In this document: one piece after another, positions 22,667 to 35,500 of the stretch
Position numbering within the stretch: position 1 is the stretch's first letter
Layout of the letters: each line of letters begins with the position of its first letter
Origin: Effrenium voratum
Lineage: Eukaryota; Sar; Dinophyceae; Suessiales; Symbiodiniaceae
Assembly: GCA_963377175.1 (NCBI GenBank)
Contig: CAUJNA010003816.1
Location: 507,001-571,000 of the forward strand
Direction of reading: 5' to 3'
DNA: 64,000 bases
Made by a program: the position numbers and the translations under genes
The notes under the pieces: generated by a model
Seen by the model: the letters and a program-made list of their open reading frames with translations, nothing else
What the model was told of the DNA's origin: nothing
The model's database searches: none

Positions 22667-23950
22667 CAGACTGACATGGAATGGACACACTCGCCTGGCT
22701 TAAAACGCTGCAGGTCGGAAGCGGCAGTTCTCCTATGCCAGAGGCGCAGAAAAACCTGGATATCAGCCATGGTCTATGGCTGCGCATCAATAAATCAGCT
22801 TTTGGGACATACTGGAGGTGGAATATGCTGCGGCAGTTGTTTGCTACAGGCTGAATGGTAGGGTGGTCCCACCTCGTTCTCCAACTCATTGACCTTGATG
22901 TCCAACGCATGTGTTTGTGATCTTGACCACCTAATTATATGTCATGGGCCTAGCTCGTTTTGGGAGTGTTGCTACCGCGGTTTTGCACCAAATTCAGTCT
23001 GTTCCCAAAACAACTTTCCACCTGGTCTTGCTTGTAGTCTTCTGCACAAGGGCAGCTACCAGGGAAAAAACTGCGTGGCACACCTTGCTGAGGGCCCCTG
23101 AGCAACAATCGATTCATGCTCAACTTGCCGGGTCCCGTACAGTGCCATCCTCAAAACTACCCCCAGATTTAGTCCCTAGCACAGGAAGGAGGCATTGCGG
23201 CTGCCTTACCCCTGATTGCACCAGTTCCGGCCGTACCCTCCGTTTCCATTCTCTCTAGGAACGCTTTCTCTTCCAACAACGGCCTTTATGCGGCCCCCAA
23301 ACCTCAAAACTCCAACAACTAAGGGGTGGCGCATGTATTCCGATCAAGAACCACTGGCACTTGCGAGACTTGTGTCCTTTGAACGAGCTGGAGACAGGAA
23401 GAAGCGAGATTTCTCGAGCCGAGGAGCCAAAGTCTGCTGGAAAATGCAACCGAACTCCCTCCCCTCTGGTTGCCCTGCGCTTCAGCGGTTTCACCGAAAC
23501 ACGTGAGCTAAAAAGATTCAGGAAGAGCGTCTCCGTTGCCTTTCAAGTTGAAGAGCCAAAAAGGTCAATTCCTGAACCAGACCTTGACTTCCAGAAAACA
23601 GCTGAGGACTTGCTTGTTTTCTGTCGGCTGGGTTTGATGTTGATTGTCCCATTTCCACACTTTGACAAGAAATGAACCACACAAAAAAAGGGGAAACCGC
23701 CCGTTGGAGGTCTGCGCCCTTGAGGGGTATTCTAGGGATGTCCTTTCCTCTTTCACAACACAATAGAAAAAAAACGGTGGCTTTGGGGGAAACGCAAGCA
23801 CAAAGAATCTTTCTCACAAACTGGAGGCTTCCCCAAAACCGAGCATTTGAAGCTCCGAAAAAAAGTCTCCCCCAAAAGTGAACATTTGAAGCTCCAAAAA
23901 AAGAGCGCGTGAAGCTCCAAACCTCTTCCTTCTGAACCAAAAGGGATACC

Positions 23951-24040
23951 CTCAGCCCAAGCGTCCAAGCCCGCGGCTTGCCTCTTTGCGGGGTTCGCCG
24001 CGGGCGCCATTGCAGCGCGTGCCATGGGCGAGTGGCGAGT
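23951..24040 (-). CDS. possible exon between PP2C and protease genes
   Basis: GC-rich island (minus: SPMARAAMAPAANPAKRQAA; plus: AACLFAGFAAGAIAARAMG). It could be a PP2C 3' exon, a 5' exon of the protease, or neither. Both strands read open. Confidence 0.25.
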
Positions 24041-24627
24041 GTCACTCGCCCCGCAAATCCGCGGAAGGGCTTGGTATGAGGCTCGGTACACTTTTTGGAG
24101 TTGGTTGGAAGGGGAATCAAAAGGAACACCAGGAAAGAAGGGTCTCCGATTTCAATACATTTCTGGAGCCCCGAACGGGGACTGCAACAAAAACGGGGTG
24201 CCACCCTAAGCTGATTTCGAGCGGCAGCTCGGCTTGGCCAGACTATGGTAGTTCAAACCAAAGGGAACCGCCCTCAAAACAACAAAAACAAAGGGGGCCA
24301 CCGGGTGTCTGTATGCGGCCTCACCGATGTTCACCATGCCAACATGGAAATCAGTTGATGGTTCCCCCTTACCACACGCTTTCCAGAACCAACATTTCAG
24401 CATAACAAGGGAGGTAGGGCAACAACCATGGTGCTTGGTATTGACCGCCCTGTGTGTAATGGTCAAGGCTAGCTCAAGGCTACTTTGGTGTAGGTTGGGG
24501 GGGTTAAGCCTTATTGGGGGAGAATAAGGCCACACAGCCTTGGGAAGAGGTACTCTTCGACAGCCAAACAGGGCACCTGTCTGTTGCTTGGTTGCATTGC
24601 ACCCACAAACACATTCCTTCCGACCTT

Positions 24628-24950
24628 GGAAGGTTGGTTGGTTGGTTGGTGGGTCGGTCGGTCGGTCGGTTGGTTATTGTTGCTTGCTTGGTTGCTCGGT
24701 TGCTCGGTTGCTTGGTTGCTTAGTTGATTGATTGATTGGTTGGTTGGTTGGTTGGTTGCGTGATTGCTTGGTTGTTTGCTTGCTTGCTTGGTTGGTTGCT
24801 TGTTTGCTTGGTTGCGTGATTGCTTGGTTGCTTGCTTGCTTGCTGGATTGCCTGGTTGTTTGGTAGCTTGGCTGCTTGGCTGCTTGGTTGGTTGCTTGGT
24901 TGCTTGTTTGCTTGCTTGGCTTCTTGGTTGCTTGGTTGCCTGGGAATTGC
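24628..24950. repeat. TTGG/CTTG tetranucleotide tract
   Basis: (GGTT)n passing into (GCTT)(GGTT) mixtures. All the long open frames here (Asn/Gln/Lys-rich on the minus strand) come from the repeat. Confidence 0.92.
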
Positions 24951-25984
24951 CGGTCCACTTCTGTGATACCACTGACTGGAACATGTAACAGATGTAACAT
25001 GTTCCAAACTCGTTGCTATCACAGCAGGAAGCATGCAACTTCCCACAACGCCTGGATCGACCCTCAACTTGTAACTTGCTGACAATGACCATAAACCCTT
25101 AAGCTAGGGGACCGGCTGTGAACCTGCATGTCTCCCCCTTTTGGGACCAACACCTGAACTTTTCGTTGGAGAGACCCGTCATTGCTATCCCAAGAAACCA
25201 TCACAGGTTTGGTCAATTATGGACTCTCGTTCACATGTACGTTTTTGATCAATGCCTTCTTGAAGAAATGCCAAAGCTTTCCCCAACATCGGCTTAAAGA
25301 ACGCCCTTGGGCTTTCTGTTGAATAACAGCAGAAGGAGTTTTTGGAGGGTTCCTGTGGTATGGCCTCCCTGGTTCAAACATGATCAGAGGAGTTGTTATG
25401 CCCCTTTTGGTGGTCTTCACGTCACTCCTTGGGCCATGATTGAGCTTCAGGACCTTGGGGTGACGTTACTGTCCTTAGCTGGTGTTGGGGCTCTTATGGA
25501 CACCAAATCTCCGAATGTTTACACAAATTGAAAGTACACAATAGCCCTCTTCTGCCAATTCTTGTTTTCTGGAAGGTCTTGAATAAGAATTTGTTCAGCT
25601 TGATAAACATGACGTATTCAGGAACAAACAGATATACAGAAGAAACCTAAATACATCCAGAATTTCTCGAAATCGTCAAACAACAATATGGATTATATAC
25701 ATCCCTTTTCCAAATAGGGTTCTCTGAAAAGGACAAGCCTGGTTCAAACCAGCTTCAGTGAGGCCAGCACAAGAGATTTGTTAAACCCCCTGCCTGAAAG
25801 TTCACGGAAGATACCCGACTACTACCATCGGGCAAGGAAGTCCAGTCGCCCAGATTTGAGGTGGCGTTCTTGGCCACTATCCAGTGATTCGGGTTGCTTC
25901 AAAGGATCCAGTGAGCGTGAAGCATCCACCAAACCAATTCCTTGGGGCTGAGGGGCAGATTCGTTGGGAGGTTCTAGACTGTTG

Positions 25985-26100
25985 GCTTGGTTGACGTTGG
26001 AAGGGGAGCAAAACATTAAATTTTAGCAGTTAAGTGGGGATGTCCCACTAAACCACAATAAGCAAAAATGTAAAATGTTTCCCAACAACAACCATGTTGG
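25985..26100. repeat. M10 repeat
   Basis: TTGGTTGACGTTGGAAGGGG, TTTTAGCAGTTAAGTGG, AACCACAATAAGCAAAAATG and TTTCCCAACAACAACCATG. No clear TIR seen. Confidence 0.75.
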
Positions 26101-26283
26101 CATGGTTTTGATTGTCAACCAACCCGGCTACGTTGGCAGATGGCAAGTATTCTAGGGCGGACTTCCCCATTAAGTGGCCCGGACCAACCTGGTCGACCAA
26201 CCTCACGGGTCGTTTGACCGCGCCCAAAAAAACTTCAAACTCTCCAGATTTGAGAGGTTTGCCAGTGGCCACAAATCGCTTCC

Positions 26284-26408
26284 CTTAACTGGGCTGTCCT
26301 CAGATCCCCCGCAAAGAGTTCAACGTTTAGTGGGTTGAATGAAAATCCAACCACCCAACACTAAGAAGCTAAAAATGCTAAGCAACCGGATGGCTGGAAG
26401 CCACCAAG
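26284..26408 (-). repeat. M3 introner-like repeat
   Basis: Minus-strand start CTTGGTGGCTTCCAGCC, 6 bp after a GTTAAC donor candidate beyond the PP2C VVSNVPDI exon; ends GGGGGATCTGAGGACAGCCC. Confidence 0.85.
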
Positions 26409-26463
26409 TTAACATTTGGCCTTCTGACCATGGCACAAATCGCTTCGCGAACCCGTCTCCTGC

Positions 26464-26522
26464 ATGGTGACATCAGTCGAGGTGATGTCTGGCACGTTGC
26501 TTACCACGTCGTTCGGCAGCAT
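26464..26522 (-). CDS. PP2C exon: VVSNVPDI
   Basis: After CTGGCAG it reads MLPNDVVSNVPDITSTDVT, matching the V-x-x-x-P-D-I/V strand after SRAFGD. The frame stays open to a GT donor near 26414, six bases before an M3 repeat, so the exon may end anywhere from 26478 to 26415. Confidence 0.72.
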
Positions 26523-29500
26523 CTGCCAGCGAAACCAAGCAAAACTGAGGGAGGAGCCCTGTTGGGTTGGTTTGCCTGGAATCCAAGGCGCACCAAAGCC
26601 AAATCATTTGGGTCTCCCTCTGTTTCGTTGGTCCTCGTGCTTTTTCGGGGGGGGGCGTTTTTTAGTTGGAACCCAAGGGAGCACCGAAGCCATTTGGGGC
26701 GGCGCACCGAAGCCTTGAAAAAGAAGAGCCGCCCATTTTGATTCCAAGCTTCTCTTACCTCGTTCCACTGGAAAGGATACGAACGCCTGGGACATCCATG
26801 GGGTTCACCCTCATGGTGAGACGTGGTTGGGGACATCAACCACTTATAACGAGTCCCCACAAGGATTAAATTGATGAAATGGTGATTGTCACAGACCAAA
26901 CATGATCGTTGCTGGCGGCGTTTCCATCCTTTTTGTTTTGGAGGTGTTGGGATGCCAAAATGGAGTTGATTTCCTTGCGGATGGACAAAAACACGATTGG
27001 GAAGATGAAGCCTTGTGAATGCGACAAAACACCGACCAACAAATTGTCCATCCAAAGTATGACTGCTTTGTGACTTTAAAGCGGGTTGCCAAGGTGTCAA
27101 ACAAAGTAGCCCTGGTTCCAAAGAACGCGTGACATCTGTTGCACACCCGGCCGCAAAACAACACCTCCAAAACAAACAGGGATGGTAAAGCCGCCAACAA
27201 AGATAACCTTTGGGGCTGGGACAATCCCCATTTAATCCTTGTTGGGGGGATCCTTCTAAGTGGTTGATATCCCCAGCAAAACTGTCCGTTACCTGGAGGT
27301 ATTGACCGGGGTGGTCGTCCAAGCACTGGGTAGGTTCATTCATGGGACTGTGAGTGAGACAAGCGGCGTTCGGCTTCTCATGCGCCTTTCCAATTCGCTG
27401 GCTTTTCTCGGGCCCCCGACGGGCATTTTGAGCACATGGTCACCAAGGGCCCGAGTCATTGCTAACCTCGGTCTGAGAAAATGGCTTTGTTTGGCCTGAG
27501 CTGCGCCCACTAAAAAGCTTGTTAACCTCGAACTCTTGGGGGTCTTGAGTTTCCAGGTTGTCCTCTTGGGGTCCCTGAAGCAATCCAATGCCCATAAGGA
27601 AAGGGCGCGGCATGCTCAAGCGCCACAAACATCTCAAAGAGGCTGCTGTCAAATAATTTGGCCCTGTCAATGGGCCCTTAGGTCTCTGATCTCTCCCCTT
27701 CAATACTAGTGACCTGCTGATGATGCGTTTCTCGGAAAAAGACAAAGAGGCTCTGCGAAACAGCCGGCAACTTGCTTAGGTTCCCTGCCGGCCAGGGGAA
27801 GACGACCCTGGCATTTGGTTGCATTTCACCTGAGGATCCTGCGAAAGTTTCGAACGATCACGATCCACCCGGCCGTCCCAAAAAACGTTTTATTCGGCCG
27901 CATGGTGCTTCGCCGAACGAGGCGACCAACATTTTCTGTGACGATGAGTTGGATATTAGGAAGGTTTTTCTTAATGCAGATTGGGGGAGGGAGCATGCTG
28001 AACCTAGCGTCTCAGTTGCTCTGTGAGAGCATGTTGTTTCCTTGTGGAAACATGTCGCAAGGTGGAAACCATACGTTGGTGAGGTTCGAAACCTGACGCT
28101 TCCGTCAAAGATAATGCTCTCTGAGGTCCGCATGTCCTTCAACAGGGTTGTCATAAAACTTCCGGCCCATGGAGAACTGTTTCTGAAGGAAAGCCAAGCA
28201 AAGCAAGTAAACCCAAAGAACACCAAAAGGAAACCACCGGAAAGTAAGCCGCCCTACCCATGTTTGTCAACCTTCTACACCCCTGCTCAATTGGCCGAAG
28301 CGCATGCCGTTGACCCGGTCGTTGATGATGTGACCACCTGCGTCGACCGGATCAGCTTCCCTCATGGTTTGGATTGGTGGTTTAGTGTTCCAGGGGTACC
28401 AGAACTCAGCTTGCCCTTCAATTCGTGGCGTGGATTGGTGGTTTGGTGTTGAAATGGGGTGGTTTCCCATTTATCCTCGGGGGGTTCAAATCCCCCAACC
28501 ACCAAGCGAAACCACTGGTTAGCGGTTACTCAAAAAACCAGGGGGTTCCAATGCACACCACAAATTCAAAGCACCAATTCAGGGCAATCTCCCCAAAAGA
28601 TCTGAGGCATGGTTGAGTGAAACGCTCGAAAACAACATCGACCCTTTCGATGAATTCGACCCCCGTGGCATCACAAGCCCTGAGAAAAAACAGAAGAAGA
28701 AGACAAAAAACACATCCCACAACTTGGCGCCCCAACCCAAAGCAACATGCTTGATTCTGGCATATACTTAGTAATCCTTCCGTAAACGCCAAATAGTTTC
28801 AAACGAATCTCAACCGACCAGCAGGAGTGGGCCAAGCCCTTGTTCAACAAAAACATGCTTCAACACCGATTGTTTGAGGTGCCCCTTTCAAGGCGACACG
28901 GGCTTCGTTGCTTAACACAAATTGCAACCTTCAACTCCCAATATGGGTGGACCCCCCCAATAAAAATTGTGGATTTCCCTGAAAATTCCCCTGAAAGCCA
29001 GCAAACATGAGGGGGGGGGGGCAGCCTCATACGCCCCGTGCACCCTTGGTACCCTACCAGGGACCCCTCGCCGATCGATCAGCCAGGAGCCGCACCAGCT
29101 TCGATGACCCTCTTCGCTTCCAGCGGATCTGTGGCCTGACGGATGGTCCGGAAAGAAAATACATGCAGCACGTGGATGCTTCTGCAAAAGCATGTCCATG
29201 TTGGTGATTGTTGTTTGTTTGTCTAACTTTTTTTTTTGTTTAACACCAACAATAAAATTACAAAATTACTGATTACACATCCCTGCCTTTGCTAGTCCCT
29301 GCTTCGTTGCTTCTCTGAACAAGGGTCAGCCCCCAAAACGAGCTAAGGGGCAGTGCTTTAAAAGCAAACAGAGTCATGATCATAGGAGCATAGTGTGAGT
29401 AAATATATAGCTCCTGACGTTTCCCCTGGAAATAACAACCAAACTGCTCCCTCAAAACATCCCCTCCCAACAAGCCCCTATTAAACCGAGGGGTCTTTGC

Positions 29501-32500
29501 GGTGGTTGTAAGGTTGATACATGGGCCCTTGCTCCGGCGAGAAGGTTCGACAAGAGTTGTTTCCCGTTCCTGTGACCACTTTGCACCATTGAAGGTATAC
29601 TTGGCATCTGTGCGTCTTCTGTTCTGGGGGGGGGGGGGTAGCGGGTGATAGGGTTTATATATGGGTCTCTCTCTCTTTCTATCTTTCTAAGATTTTAATT
29701 TTAAGGTTACCCTTTTCTGGTTAATTAGTTGAAAAAGAACTTCAAGGGGGAACGCAAATGTTGTTCCTTCCCCGAGTTTGAGAGAGACCCTGGTAAACCA
29801 ACAAGGGTTCCCCTTACAAACAAACTTATGGACCAAGGGGAAACCAAAGACACATCCACATGGACCTGTGGCGGGCCTTGTGGTCAGTCATCGAGGTCAT
29901 GCGAGTGGCGCTGCCGCTGCGCGCCAGCACCGCGCGACTGGGCGAGAGCCCGGCGCCGATCCGGACATCCCCCCTGACCATGAGGGGAGGGGGGTGGGGG
30001 GTCCCCAACTCCATATTTAAATAGTCTTCCCACACAAGGGAAAATGGATAAGTGGAATTCCAGGGGGCACCCCCTCCCCTAATTCCATCTTCTAACATTG
30101 TGTATATGTTACACTAAAAGGATCTAAGAATTGTTGAAGTCCAGGAACTCAGGCCGTGCGTTTCTGAAAACCATCTAAAAGGTTCTTAAACCCTATATTG
30201 AAAACACCCATACTGTAGAAGGGCAAACATCTGAATCAGTTGGTGCATGGCTTAGCCCATTTTTGCTTTGTAGCGGTTCATCCATCCCCTGGTGCAGGAG
30301 TCTGTCCACCTGCAGTGTTTCAGATTCTGTTTCGCAATTTAGACAATCTCAACGAGACCCCAGGTTGCGTTGGCCGCATTTTGCCGCCTTGGCCGCATTT
30401 TAAACGCCAAACAAGGACCCCTAATTTCACAAGGGTCGCTTTGCGAATGTTCAACCACGTCATTGAGGGGGAATAGTGGCAGTTGGCCCGTAGGCCGTCA
30501 GGGGCATCTTGACCACTCCGAGCTTCCAAGTTGCGAATCCGAGGCAGCCAGGAAAGGCCTCACTCACCCGAGCTGTGTTGAGCCCCCTGGGTGGCAGGGC
30601 AGACCAAAGAGGTACAAGATCTCGGATGCGCCCGTGTCAACCACGGCTCGCGCCGGCAGGCCACCAGCTTTGCGCAGGTCGCTGAAATTTGCTGGCGGGT
30701 GCATGCAAACTGGTGGCGTGCGCGGGGAAAAAAAAAAACGCTCAGCGTCGCTAGTGACCTTTACATTGCATCCAAGATTCAAAGGGATGTTTTGGTGGGT
30801 CTCACCCCTCCTTTTTGGCCTCGCTTTCCCCCCGATGAGGCTCAACACCCCAAACGGCTCTTCAGGCGAGGGGTCTTTAAACCAAAGTAGCCTTGACCTA
30901 GCCTTCACCATCCTTGTTATTGTTGGACACCTGGTACCCCCTTTGTTATCTCTTGGGGGAGGGGGCGGTTCCTTAATATGAACTTCCGAGGCTTTTCCCA
31001 TAGCCATCCATCGCGGAAGTGCGGCTCGCTGTTTGACCAAGTTCCTGGCGATGTTCCAGCTCGTTTCCTAGAAGGACCCCAAACTAAACTGGGCCGCAGA
31101 CAGTTGGTCGACATTACATAGGCTAACATTTTAAGCCTTTAAATCGGGTTCCCTAGATCGAAAAGTTAACTTTTTGAGGGGGTCTGAGTCTGGCCAAGCT
31201 AATGTTTCCCGTTTTGGATGAGTTGCCATTTGGTACCCGTGTTTGTTGCAGTCCATTATTTTGGGATTCTTTCTGAATTGAAACTGGGGCCTCTGTAAAA
31301 TGGTGGTGTTCCTTTGGGTTGCCCTTTAAACCAACTCTGAAAAGGGTACAGAGCGTTGCGGGGGAAAAAACTGCTGTAGATTTGCGGGGCGAGTGACTCA
31401 CCGCGGAAAAGTCAACCAGCCGCAACACGTAAATTCATCCCCACTAGCATGGGGCCCAACATCAACCATCATTTTCATGCAACCAACATACAAGGGAATT
31501 CCGCCTGGGAAATATCATGAAGCCCTACAGCGGTCCACTTTGATGCCTCCCCAGTGAAGCTAAGGATATGGGAGAACAGGGTCTCCAGAACCACAGTCTT
31601 CCTCCCCAAAATGTAGCACCTGTGGAAGGGTAACTGGAAGAACAGCTTCTTCTTGAAGGGACGCTTGGTGCCATGGCAACGTGGGATAGAACTAATTTAG
31701 GCCCTACTACTGCGGATGGACAAATTCCTGCACCAGTTTGGATGGATGGAAGCCTATGATTTCGACTGACTAATAACAGGCGCAAAGCGAATTTCAGGTA
31801 TCAATCAAGGTTCCCGTCAAGGAGCCCGCCTGTCCCCGAGGTGGGCCGTGTAGATCACGCGGCCACGGGCCTCATCCTGAAGATGCAGGCGTCAAACAGC
31901 GAACAGTTTCCCTCTTGCCAATCTAGCTCTACCTCCCAACCTTCTTTCCATAAGCCCTCCCTCTAAGTGGTGGTTTGGTTTGGTGGTGGTGTGGTAAGAG
32001 GGAGGTGTCCCATTTACCCTCTACAAGAACCAGGGGTTCAAATCCAAATGCAAACCACCAATCCAAACAACGAATTTCGGGTTACCTGATAGGTGGTGTT
32101 GAGCCCTCTGGTTTGTTTGGTCCCCTTCTCTAATTGACTTTACGTCCGAGTGGCTTGCCGATGTTTCCCTTGACAAGCTGAAGGGAAACAACAAGGAAAG
32201 GAACCAGTTGGGTGTCTCTTTTTTAGGGGAACCCACTTTTGGTTGGTGTTCAGGGGAAACCAAAAGGACGACCACCATTTTTTGGGGGTCCCCCAAGAAA
32301 GTCACGCCCGTTTGGGAGGGTCACTTTTCCAGGTGCCAAAGCAAGGCATCGACTTGGTCAGGACAACTCAACCAGCATAGTCTGGGGTTCGTCTCCTGAC
32401 ACAGACCGAGGGTCTGGAAAGACTAACAAAACATCTGTCCCATGCTTTCCTGCTTGGCTTCCTTTTGAGAAACAACAAACTGGCCCAAATATACATATAG

Positions 32501-35500
32501 AACTTGTACCCTTGGCCCCAAACTGCAAGGTTTAAAAATAACGTTTCAGATGCTGCTTAGCATAGTCATTTTTTAGGGGTTCTCAAATTGTGATGGTCCT
32601 TTTGGTTTTCCCTTAAAGCCAGCCAAAAGGGGGTACCCTCAAAAAAGACACACTCATTGTTAGTCCACCTTGGAAATAGGAGACCCCTGTCTTGCCTACC
32701 TTTTGGAAAGCCCGTGAATTGACGGACTATTTGGACGTGACTAAGCTCGGAATCGGTAAAGGAGTCTACCCAAAATGGCAAGGAAACGAGAAGGCAGACT
32801 GCTTTGCAAGGTCAACCCAGATTTTGATTGTGACTTGAAAATTGGCGAAGATGTGGAAGCGGCACAAGGGGATTTTGTTTTCTCATGAGTCCACAAGCGT
32901 CCAATCCTCTGCACTAAAAACTGCGGATTCGACCTCAAAAGGTGAGCAACCGTCCAATGATCTCTTTGCTGGCCCTGTGCGACGCTTCGCCAGTTGCTGG
33001 TGAAAGGCAATCAAGAAACGCACGACTCGCAATCGACTTTTAACCAACAAGGCAAGGATGCTGGTGCCTTCTCGGGTGTTGCACCTTCAATTTTTCGATT
33101 CTCCGGAGGTACTCTTTTGGGTCCTATCGGCCTCTTGATGCTGTACCTCAGCTTCCTTCCAATTGGTGGTTTGGTGGTTGGGTTTCCCAGTTGCCCTCCG
33201 CAAGAACCAGAGGTTCAACTCCAAATCCAAACCAGCAATCCATACCTGAATACCCGGGATACGACAACACCTTTGCATCACACAAACGACGCAGCGAATC
33301 TTGTTCATCTGCTTTCATGAAAAAAAATGCTCCCCGTTCGCGGGGCCCAACTATACTTCCCCGCGCATCACCCCACGATGAGGAGACTCTCATAGAATTG
33401 GGCCAACAGGTGCTGTGCAAGAAGCCATCGAAGGGGGAAATATAGGTATCCCGGTATCCCTGTTCGGCCATCCCCCCCAGATTCTTCGCCTGCAAAAGGC
33501 AGCAGCATGCCGTGCACCCCGAGGACGTAATGTTCCTGGCAGGTGCGGTGCTGTCATTTGCTAGGCAAAATCCAAATCTGGCTCCGTTCAGTATTCGAAT
33601 GGGATTGTGGGGTACTTTACGCCAAGTGGTCATGATCAAACGAGAATAATGAGTGTAAATATCTTGCCCCTCAAGAGGTGGAATCTACAGAACTCGCGTC
33701 CAAACCATTTTCCAGCGAGACGGCCTGAGAATAGACAGATCTCCTTGTCGAAAACATGGACGAGCGCACCCAATAGGAATGCTTTCGCCTAGCGGTCACG
33801 AGGTCGTGCAATGATCCAGACAGCCCAGGATGGCGACCCACTTGACTGCTTGCCTCTGTCCACATGTGGCTGTGGGTCAAAACCCTGTGCCCCTGGTAAG
33901 CATCCCAATCCCCACCCAAAATAGGTGCCAAAATGGGTGGTGAATTCACCTACCTCAAAATGGGGTCCCAAAACGGTTTTGACCCACAGCCATGTGGGTA
34001 GGGATCAACCCCACGGAATGTGCACGAAAGAAGGGGAAAACTCCGCTTAAGTCCGAAGTGACCCTACGGCATGCGGACTAAACTGCTTAAGTGGGGTCAT
34101 CCAAGAAGAGTCGCCCCTCTTTGCCGCTCAGCTTCTGTGCTGAAAAGGAGCGAGGGGTGGAACCTTTTGGAACCTGGACCAAAACAGGGCACAAGGTCGA
34201 TACAATTCAGCCCCGACATTTCCCAAAATTATCCCACCTCCCTAAAATATCCGACCTCCGAAGGACCGAAGGACTCTTGCTTAAAAGGAATGCCGAGGCG
34301 TTTTGTTCCTTCAGCAGACACCAGGATGCCTTTTCTGAGGGCTGTTGATCATGCACCAAAACCTCCTGTTCAGGGGGCGAAAGGGCCATCATATATTTCT
34401 TGCCTTTCTAGGTCCTCCAAAGAGAGGTTAGAATAAGGGTACCCCTTTTCTGTAGTCTATTTTAGTAGGGGAACCCTCCCCCAAAAAAGAAACGGTAAAA
34501 GGCCCCCCTCCTGGAAAACCTAGCCTGAGTTTTGCTCTGGGTGTTTTGAGACGGTCCCGCGGGTGCCTTGGACCCGGAAAACCAAACACCGGGAGAACAA
34601 AAACCACGGCCTCCGCAGCATGTCCTCGTCCGTCAAGCGGAAGGCCTGGCGAAAAGGTTCGCGCAAGGGGCTTGGCTGAAGCTTAGTGAGCCTGGTAGCC
34701 CCACACCCATAACCACGGCGTTGGTGGGTACTCGTGGATGCTAACTTGGCAAACTTCTGGATGTAAATGAAGTGCGGAACCTGAAAGAGTGTCCCTGGAG
34801 GAACACTGTCTTCCAAGGCCCCTGTTGCTGCAGTCATAGCAACAAATTGGTCGTTTGGCCAGGATCTTGATCCGTTTGCTGTCAGCAAAACCGTCTGCTT
34901 TGACCCAGTCAGCTTGCATTGGCAGGGTGGGAACCCAGATATGCAAGCACCTCCTGGTTGGTTCATAGGGTTATTCCCAGCCTTCACCTGGTGTCACCAG
35001 AAGTTCCGTCAAAATTTGGTGTTCACAGCAAGTACGCTTGAATTTAGAGAGTCCCCTATCGTTCTCCAGCGTTTGGTCTATAACACCAAGGTATTGTTGT
35101 TTTTGAGAGTCCCCTATCGTTTTCCATCGTTTCAAGCACCTTGAGCTATATGAATGTCCAAGTGTAGACTACTTCCCTTTTCGGTAAATTCTGACCGTGC
35201 CAGGTCCTGGGCCAAGGCCGCAGATGATCCGCATTGATGCGTTCGGTATCGCCATGATGTCTTGGAGACTCTGTGGTGCACCTCATTTCTGTGGATTTCA
35301 GCAGCCCATTTTTGAGGGTCTTCTTATCCGCTCCATGGTATTCTCCGTTTAACATCACCGTACAACAAGACCTGAAAGGCGATGTTTGAAACCATCGAGG
35401 GGGAAGTAGACAGAACCCTGGTTCAATTCGGGACTCTTTGGTGACCATCATGGAGATTTACCATGGAGATTTGCTGAGCATCAACTGACCATTTTTTTGG

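Larger units (their letters stand above)
22700..26280. other. intergenic/3' PP2C region with unresolved exons
   Basis: Should hold the last PP2C exons, its 3' end and the protease promoter/trans-splice acceptor. I see the tetranucleotide tract, an M10 copy, the GC-rich island at 24.0 kb and M11-like fragments, but no DGLWD or GS-x-DN motif. Confidence 0.5.

Noticed and set aside
24511..25092. 193-codon Asn/Gln/Lys-rich protein
   Set aside because: Produced by the tetranucleotide repeat; all frames are low-complexity.
25150..25210. TCDGFLG as the PP2C DG motif
   Set aside because: Followed at once by a stop, low GC, no splice-like edges; a chance match.
26501..27343. 280-codon minus-strand open frame, including a YLQVTDSFAGDI string
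   Set aside because: Looked at as the missing PP2C LAVSRAFGD strand; the match needs an insertion and has intron-like GC content, so not called.
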